A stretch of 64,000 nt of DNA from Cesiribacter sp. SM1. Its GTDB lineage: Bacteria > Bacteroidota > Bacteroidia > Cytophagales > Cyclobacteriaceae. This document shows positions 59,653 through 64,000 of the stretch, in pieces (within the stretch, counting starts at the first letter, position 1; every line of letters starts with the position of its first letter). Under the pieces are notes generated by a model, which saw only the letters and a program-made list of their open reading frames with translations, did no database searches and was not told the DNA's origin. The translations under genes were made by a program, and so were the position numbers. The stretch lies in assembly GCF_020178975.1 (NCBI RefSeq), contig NZ_JAHXBU010000093.1:248001-312000 (forward strand). The letters run 5' to 3'.

Positions 59653-60504
59653 ATGAAGAACCCGTTATTAATTATTTTAGCGCTGTGGCTTTCTGCAGCA
59701 TCTCCTCTGTTTGGTCAGTATACAGATGTTTCTACCAATGCTAAGAGATCTTTAGGTAAAGTTTATAACACCACCTGGGCCGATGGTGTGATTTCTGCGG
59801 CTGGTATAGGCCTTAGTTACTGGGGCCTTACTGTTATGAATGATAAACCCCCCCTTTCACAAGAGTACCTGGCCTATGTAGCCGCCAACCCGGAAGCAGC
59901 CAAAGCACATATTTCTAACTTTGACCGCTGGTCTGCAGGTAATTATAACGATAAGGTTTCAAATTTTACGGATATACCTTTCTATACCTCTTTTGCATTA
60001 CCACTTCTATTTCTGGCAGATAAAAAAACGCGGAGTGATGCCGGACAAATTGGCCTTCTTTACCTGGAAACCATGGCTATAACCGGTACCTTCTACACCC
60101 ATTCCGCTGCCTGGATATACCGCAACCGGCCACTGGTGTACAATGCAAATCCTGAAAATGACGATCGCACCGATATCAAGGCAACAAATTCATTTTTTGC
60201 CGGACATACCGCAGCAACTGCCAGTGCAACCTTCTTTGCAGCAAAAGTATTCAACGATTATTTTCCCAACAGCAGAGCCAAGCCTTTTGTATGGGCTGGT
60301 GCTGCCCTGATACCTGCAGTGGTAGGGTACGGACGTTTAGAAGCAGGCAAGCACTTTTTAAGCGATAACCTTGTAGGCTATGCCCTTGGTGCTTCCATAG
60401 GTATTCTGGTGCCGCACCTGCACAAGGTTAGCAAAAACAATAATTTCAGCCTGCAGCCCATTACCGGCCCCTACGATGGCTTCGCCCTCCGCTACCAGTT
60501 TTAA
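59653..60504 (+). CDS. PAP2-family membrane phosphatase
   Basis: This 283-residue protein has a signal peptide and about five helices. The PAP2 motifs are YRNRPLVYN (RP of the first motif), SFFAGHTAA (second, Phe-Ala in place of Pro-Ser) and GRLEAGKHFLSDNLVG (third, His and Asp). It dephosphorylates lipid pyrophosphates or phosphatidic acid at the outer face of the inner membrane. TATTTTTG, a possible -7 box, lies at 59581. The stop is 3 bp before the inverted-repeat element. Confidence 0.88.
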   Translation: MKNPLLIILALWLSAASPLFGQYTDVSTNAKRSLGKVYNTTWADGVISAAGIGLSYWGLTVMNDKPPLSQEYLAYVAANPEAAKAHISNFDRWSAGNYNDKVSNFTDIPFYTSFALPLLFLADKKTRSDAGQIGLLYLETMAITGTFYTHSAAWIYRNRPLVYNANPENDDRTDIKATNSFFAGHTAATASATFFAAKVFNDYFPNSRAKPFVWAGAALIPAVVGYGRLEAGKHFLSDNLVGYALGASIGILVPHLHKVSKNNNFSLQPITGPYDGFALRYQF

Positions 60505-60507
60505 TTA

Positions 60508-60745
60508 GGTATCGGGTATGGGGACTATGGACAATAGACGATAGACAATAGAACGGGAGGCGGTGAGCACATTTTACTGCCAGGAATAAAAGTAAAGAGG
60601 CTGTATCAAAACTAGTAATGTATACTAGTTTTGATACAGCCTCTTTGAGCATTCTCCTTTCTCACTACCTGATTCACCACAGTGAATCCATCATCTATAA
60701 TCTATTGTCCATAGTCCCCATACCTCACAGCTTATGCCCGATACC
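60508..60745. repeat. Nested inverted-repeat element of about 240 bp
   Basis: The outer pair is GGTATCGGG (60508-60516) and CCCGATACC (60737-60745). A 24-bp perfect pair lies at 60515-60538 and 60701-60724 (arm starts GGTATGGGGACTATGG). In the centre, a 24-bp perfect stem with a 5-base loop lies at 60594-60617 and 60623-60646 (arm starts AAAGAGGCTGTATC). A smaller GATTCAC/GTGAATC hairpin lies at 60671-60688. It fills the gap between the PAP2 gene (+) and the oxygenase gene (-). The central stem also makes a good two-way terminator. Confidence 0.85.
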
Positions 60746-60752
60746 CCAAGCT

Positions 60753-61418
60753 TCATAAATGGGTAAGCTCAGCCAGCTGGTCCAGCAGCCAGCCGGTAAT
60801 GCTGTAGCGGTGGCGGATGGCAGGAAGTACCTCATGCTCCAGTAAGTCGCTGCGAAAGCAGATAAGCCGGCCTGCAACGGGTAGTACATCTTTAATGCGT
60901 TCTCCGCCCCCCTTTTCGGGCAGGTAAAGTCTTAGTTCTCCGCCATGTTCGGGCAGCCAGTCGTCGTTGAGGTAACAAATTACAGAAAGGCGGCGGTGGT
61001 CGTTCAGGCGAAGCTGGTCCAGGTGGCGCTGGTAAAACTTGCCGGGAGGATACACAGTGTAATGTAGCTCTGAGTCTTTCAGGCTTAAGTAAAGGGTGCG
61101 GTTTATGTACCCCATCATTTGCTGTAGCTTGGCAAGGTAAGCCTGCGTAACGGGTGCTACCTGCTCTGGTTCTATCCAGCGGATCAGGTCGCCCCTGATG
61201 CTGCGGTCTATCTGGTAATCATGGCCGGTACCTATGCCGGCTTTTTTCAGGCGGCCGTTTTCTTCATGCCGGTCAATAATGGCCCTTACTTCGGCGCATT
61301 CTTCCTCAGACATGATATTATCCATGATGGCATATCCCTTTTCAGCCAGGCTGTCAACCAGGCTGTCGAAAGCATGTTCCAGCTCAGTGGGGTCTTGTGT
61401 GTAAGTGCTATTGTCCAT
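60753..61418 (-). CDS. 2OG-Fe(II) oxygenase (prolyl 4-hydroxylase type)
   Basis: From ATG 61418 the protein has 221 residues. A start at 61451 is possible but adds 11 residues with no domain content. The iron site is HLD in YQRHLDQLRL, with the second His in LEHEVLP, and RHRYSITGWL contains the 2OG-binding Arg. Related enzymes hydroxylate proline or other residues in proteins. In some bacteria they act on the ribosome or EF-Tu. No partner gene lies next to it. Confidence 0.88.
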   Translation of the reverse strand: MDNSTYTQDPTELEHAFDSLVDSLAEKGYAIMDNIMSEEECAEVRAIIDRHEENGRLKKAGIGTGHDYQIDRSIRGDLIRWIEPEQVAPVTQAYLAKLQQMMGYINRTLYLSLKDSELHYTVYPPGKFYQRHLDQLRLNDHRRLSVICYLNDDWLPEHGGELRLYLPEKGGGERIKDVLPVAGRLICFRSDLLEHEVLPAIRHRYSITGWLLDQLAELTHL

Positions 61419-61706
61419 ATATGCGGACGCGTGCAAATTTATGCGAAACAAAGCTACGCTGATGCAGGCGCTCCTGATGCTGTACTACGCAGAATATTTT
61501 TTTATGGTTCCGCAAAGTTCTATTGAGTAGTATTGGCTGCTGCTTAGCTTGTTGTTGTTGTTATTGTTTGATTGCTGCTTGTTCATGGCTATGCGCTAAC
61601 ATTATCTTTTCTGACTCCGGATCATAGTCTTAATTTGAATAAATAGAACAAAAAGAAGGTGGCTTGTTTGTATTAAAAAGCAGAAGCTCCGAATTTTGGC
61701 CTTTCT

Positions 61707-62420
61707 ATGAAAAAACCATCGCTCAAAGAGCTCATCATTTTTGAAAACGAGCACTACCTGCTGCTCAACAAGCCTTCGCATGTGGCTACGCTTAACGACC
61801 GTAACGACCCCAACAACCTGCTGGACTGGGTGCGTGAGCTGGTGGCGGATGCGCAGGCCTGCCACCGCCTGGATAAGGAAACCAGCGGTTGCCTTGCCTT
61901 TGCCAAGAACCCGGAAGCATACCGGAACCTGGCCATACAGTTTGAGAAGCGGAAGGTGCAAAAGGTGTATCATGCCATAGCCGATGGTCTGCATGAATTT
62001 AAAGAAGAGCGGGTGCTGCTGCCCATACTGCAGCTGAATAATGGTTTGGTAACCATAAACAGGCAGGAGGGAAAACCGGCCGAAACTATTTTCACAACCC
62101 TGGAGGCCTACAGGTCACATACCCTTATTGAGTGCAGGCCTGTTACCGGGCGCATGCACCAGATCCGGATACACCTGAAGTCGCTGAATGCCCCCATCAG
62201 TGGCGATGATGCTTATGGCGGAAAGCCGCTGATGCTTAGTGATATCAAGCGGAATTTCAATTTAAAGAAAGATACCGAAGAGCGGCCGCTGATTAGCCGG
62301 GTGGCGCTGCATGCCTATGCTTTATCCTTTGCAGATGTGGACGGCAGCCCAATATCAGTAGAGGCACCCTACTTTAAAGATTTTTCTGTAGCAATAAAGC
62401 AACTATCTAAGCACCGATAA
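61707..62420 (+). CDS. RluA-family pseudouridine synthase
   Basis: This 237-residue protein has catalytic Asp56 in CHRLDKETSGCLAFAKN and the RluA C-terminal motif GRMHQIRIHLKSLNAPISGDDAYGG. There is no S4 domain, which fits RluA or RluC-like enzymes that act on 23S rRNA or tRNA. Target not resolved. It precedes the ribosomal protein operon by 119 bp but has a separate promoter between them. Confidence 0.93.
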   Translation: MKKPSLKELIIFENEHYLLLNKPSHVATLNDRNDPNNLLDWVRELVADAQACHRLDKETSGCLAFAKNPEAYRNLAIQFEKRKVQKVYHAIADGLHEFKEERVLLPILQLNNGLVTINRQEGKPAETIFTTLEAYRSHTLIECRPVTGRMHQIRIHLKSLNAPISGDDAYGGKPLMLSDIKRNFNLKKDTEERPLISRVALHAYALSFADVDGSPISVEAPYFKDFSVAIKQLSKHR

Positions 62421-62459
62421 GTGTTAGCTCCTTAGGTGATTCCCAAATATTTGCCTACA

Positions 62460-62491
62460 TTTGCAAATTCGTAAGGGATTCTCTATCTTTG
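62460..62491 (+). promoter_or_regulatory. Promoter of the rplM-rpsI-rpsB operon
   Basis: TTTG (62460-62463), 20 bases, then TATCTTTG (62484-62491): a full match to the Bacteroidota consensus. The start codon is 48 bases downstream. Confidence 0.88.
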
Positions 62492-62539
62492 TGTCCCTTT
62501 TTGTAGGGTTGTTGTATTATTCTAATCATTCGTCTAATC

Positions 62540-62995
62540 GTGGATACGCTTAGTTACAAAACTGCTTCGTTGAACAAGGCAACTGTCCAGAAGGATTGGG
62601 TCGTAGTAGATGCTACCGACATGGTTCTGGGCCGTTTTGCCAGTCAGGTTGCCAAAATTGTTCGCGGCAAGAACAAACCTGGCTACACACCGCACGTAGA
62701 TTGCGGCGACAATGTTATCGTTATCAATGCCGACAAAGTAAGGCTTACCGGCCGTAAAATGACCGAGAAGGTGTATGTACGCCATACTGGTTATCCTGGT
62801 GGTCAGCGCTTTGCCACTCCTCGTCAGCTGATGGAGAAAAATCAGGCATTGGTTGTTGAAAAAGCTGTAAGAGGCATGCTGCCTAAGAACCGTCTGGGTC
62901 GCGAGCTTTTCCGCAACCTGTATGTATATGGTGGTGCAGAGCATCCGCATGAAGCTCAACAGCCAAAAGAAATTAAAATTCAAGACCTGATATGA
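62540..62995 (+). CDS. rplM: Ribosomal protein uL13
   Basis: This 151-residue protein starts at a GTG ([20 protein letters not shown]). It has the L13 motifs [42 protein letters not shown] and [32 protein letters not shown]. It overlaps rpsI by 4 bp (ATGA). It is the first gene of the operon with the strong promoter. Confidence 0.97.
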   Translation: MDTLSYKTASLNKATVQKDWVVVDATDMVLGRFASQVAKIVRGKNKPGYTPHVDCGDNVIVINADKVRLTGRKMTEKVYVRHTGYPGGQRFATPRQLMEKNQALVVEKAVRGMLPKNRLGRELFRNLYVYGGAEHPHEAQQPKEIKIQDLI

Positions 62996-63372
62996 TCAAT
63001 ACTATCGGTAGACGCAAAACGTCTGTAGCTCGCCTGTACATGGAAGATGGCAGCGGCAAGATTACCGTAAATGATCGGGAGCTACCTGTTTATTTCCCGA
63101 CTGAGGTTCTTCAGACCATCGTGAAGCAGCCACTCTCTAAATTAGAGGTTGTTGCTAATTATGACATTAATATCAACGTAGACGGTGGTGGCATTAAAGG
63201 ACAGGCCGAAGCAATTCGCATGGCCATTGCCCGCGCACTGGTTGAAGTTGATGCTGAAAACCGCCCTGAACTGAAAAAAGAAGGCTTCCTTACCCGTGAC
63301 CCACGTATGGTTGAGCGTAAGAAGTACGGCCGCAGAAAAGCGCGCAGAAGATTCCAGTTCAGCAAGCGCTAA
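62992..63372 (+). CDS. rpsI: Ribosomal protein uS9
   Basis: This 126-residue protein has the S9 opening [15 protein letters not shown], the middle [21 protein letters not shown] and the closing [25 protein letters not shown] tail that enters the decoding site. It overlaps rplM by 4 bases and is separated from rpsB by 29 bp. Confidence 0.97.
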   Translation: MINTIGRRKTSVARLYMEDGSGKITVNDRELPVYFPTEVLQTIVKQPLSKLEVVANYDININVDGGGIKGQAEAIRMAIARALVEVDAENRPELKKEGFLTRDPRMVERKKYGRRKARRRFQFSKR

Positions 63373-63401
63373 TATTTATTCTTTCTTTGTAATCATTTAT
63401 A

Positions 63402-64000
63402 ATGGCTGAAATAACCTATAAAGACTTACTGGATGCTGGTGTTCACTTTGGACACTTAACGAGAAAGTGGAACCCTAAAATGGCGCCGTACATCTTCATG
63501 GAGAAGAACGGTATCCACATCATCGACCTAAATAAAACCTTAGCAGCTCTCGACGAAGCATCCAACGCTGTTAAAGGGATCGTAAGATCAGGTAAAAAAG
63601 TAATGTTTGTTGCCACCAAGAAGCAGGCGCAAGACATCGTAAAGCAAGAGGCTGAACGCCTTAAAATGCCTTTCGTGACTGAGCGTTGGTTAGGTGGTAT
63701 GCTTACTAACTTCGCTACAATCCGCAAGTCTCTCAAGAAAATGTCTAACCTGGACAAAATGATGAAAGACGAGCAGACTGTGAAAAACATTGCAAAGCGT
63801 GAGCGCCTGATGATTGGCCGTGAGCGTGAGAAACTTGAGCGTGTACTGGGTGGTATTGCCGACCAGAGCCGCCTGCCTTCTGCTTTGTTTATCGTAGACA
63901 TTAAGCGTGAGCATATCGCTGTTAAAGAGGCCCAGAAGCTGAACATCCCGGTGTTTGCGCTGGTGGATACAAACTCTGACCCTACCGAGATAGAATATCC
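63402..64000 (+). CDS. rpsB: Ribosomal protein uS2 (partial)
   Basis: ATG 63402 starts [27 protein letters not shown], the S2 opening. About 199 residues are visible before the window ends, covering the [20 protein letters not shown] coiled region and [12 protein letters not shown]. The gene continues past the edge. It is the third gene of the operon. Confidence 0.97.
   Translation, partial: MAEITYKDLLDAGVHFGHLTRKWNPKMAPYIFMEKNGIHIIDLNKTLAALDEASNAVKGIVRSGKKVMFVATKKQAQDIVKQEAERLKMPFVTERWLGGMLTNFATIRKSLKKMSNLDKMMKDEQTVKNIAKRERLMIGREREKLERVLGGIADQSRLPSALFIVDIKREHIAVKEAQKLNIPVFALVDTNSDPTEIEY

Noticed and set aside
60594-60646. Reading the central stem as a simple terminator only
   Set aside because: The stem alone could end both convergent transcripts, but the outer nested arms are not explained by that, so the whole region is listed as a repeat element.
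1-64000. CRISPR arrays, rRNA, tRNA, prophage or intact insertion sequences
   Set aside because: I found no regularly spaced direct repeats, cloverleaf-like sequences, integrase or transposase genes. The only repeats are the ones listed. A tRNAscan or ISfinder search would be decisive.

Overview
The window looks like a chromosomal segment of a free-living member of the Bacteroidota, most likely order Cytophagales. The evidence is indirect. Upstream regions carry the Bacteroidota promoter signature (TTTG, about 19-20 bases, TAnnTTTG), clearest before rplM and rpsT. Shine-Dalgarno sequences are mostly absent. The gene content includes bacillithiol synthase BshA, a NagZ-type GH3/serine-hydrolase fusion, short-loop cytochrome bd, a von Willebrand/MoxR pair, ABC-F protein EttA and the gene order rplM-rpsI-rpsB. 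No rRNA, tRNA, CRISPR array, intact insertion sequence or prophage was found by eye. The window reads as core genome with small accessory patches.

Layout. 1-5.9 kb: three consecutive cation/proton antiporters, two CPA2-type with cytoplasmic stress-like domains and one CPA1-type with a TrkA-like domain. 6-8.1 kb: a helical-repeat DUF1232 protein and a small lipoprotein. 8.1-12.4 kb: deoC, acyP, cydAB and an SRPBCC protein. 12.5-25.9 kb, all minus strand: a two-domain fasciclin lipoprotein; a PRC-barrel protein, PIN-PhoH ATPase and giant hybrid histidine kinase; an AlbA_2 protein; MoxR and VWA partners; an SDR epimerase; a fatty-acid-hydroxylase-like protein; and bshA. The GH3/serine-hydrolase fusion lies 3 bp upstream of bshA. 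28.9-33 kb: a small membrane protein, then mutL followed by two rhomboid proteases. 33.2-41.6 kb: rlmN, a membrane J-domain/TPR protein, a serine hydrolase, a PIG-L deacetylase, radC, rpsT, a zinc-dependent phospholipase C-like protein, a lipoprotein and a CutA1-like protein. 41.7-48.8 kb: ettA divergent from an RG-rich DUF349-like protein, a DUF2795 protein with a perfect Shine-Dalgarno, ispD, queA and a MacB-like permease. 49-52.1 kb: a class-A-like serine hydrolase, a 600-bp AT-rich gap and two secreted proteins of unknown role. 52.2-60.5 kb: recA, then an envelope run (outer-membrane-like protein, zinc aminopeptidase, DUF3108), an OmpR/PhoR-type two-component pair, an MtfA-SEC-C fusion and a PAP2 phosphatase. 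60.5-64 kb: a nested inverted-repeat element, a 2OG-Fe(II) oxygenase, an RluA-type pseudouridine synthase, and rplM-rpsI-rpsB with rpsB cut by the window edge.

Several genes fit together. Envelope and peptidoglycan upkeep is represented by the GH3 fusion, two serine hydrolases, rhomboids, a phospholipase and PAP2. Translation and RNA quality are represented by rlmN, queA, the RluA-type enzyme, ettA and the ribosomal proteins. Stress and ion homeostasis are represented by the antiporters, bacillithiol and cytochrome bd. I found no multi-gene cassette that I can claim as a new system. The most unusual items are the nested inverted-repeat element at 60.5-60.7 kb, the RG-rich DUF349-like protein beside ettA, the DUF2795 gene with a perfect Shine-Dalgarno, the MtfA-SEC-C fusion, and a MutL whose C-terminal endonuclease motifs are degenerate.
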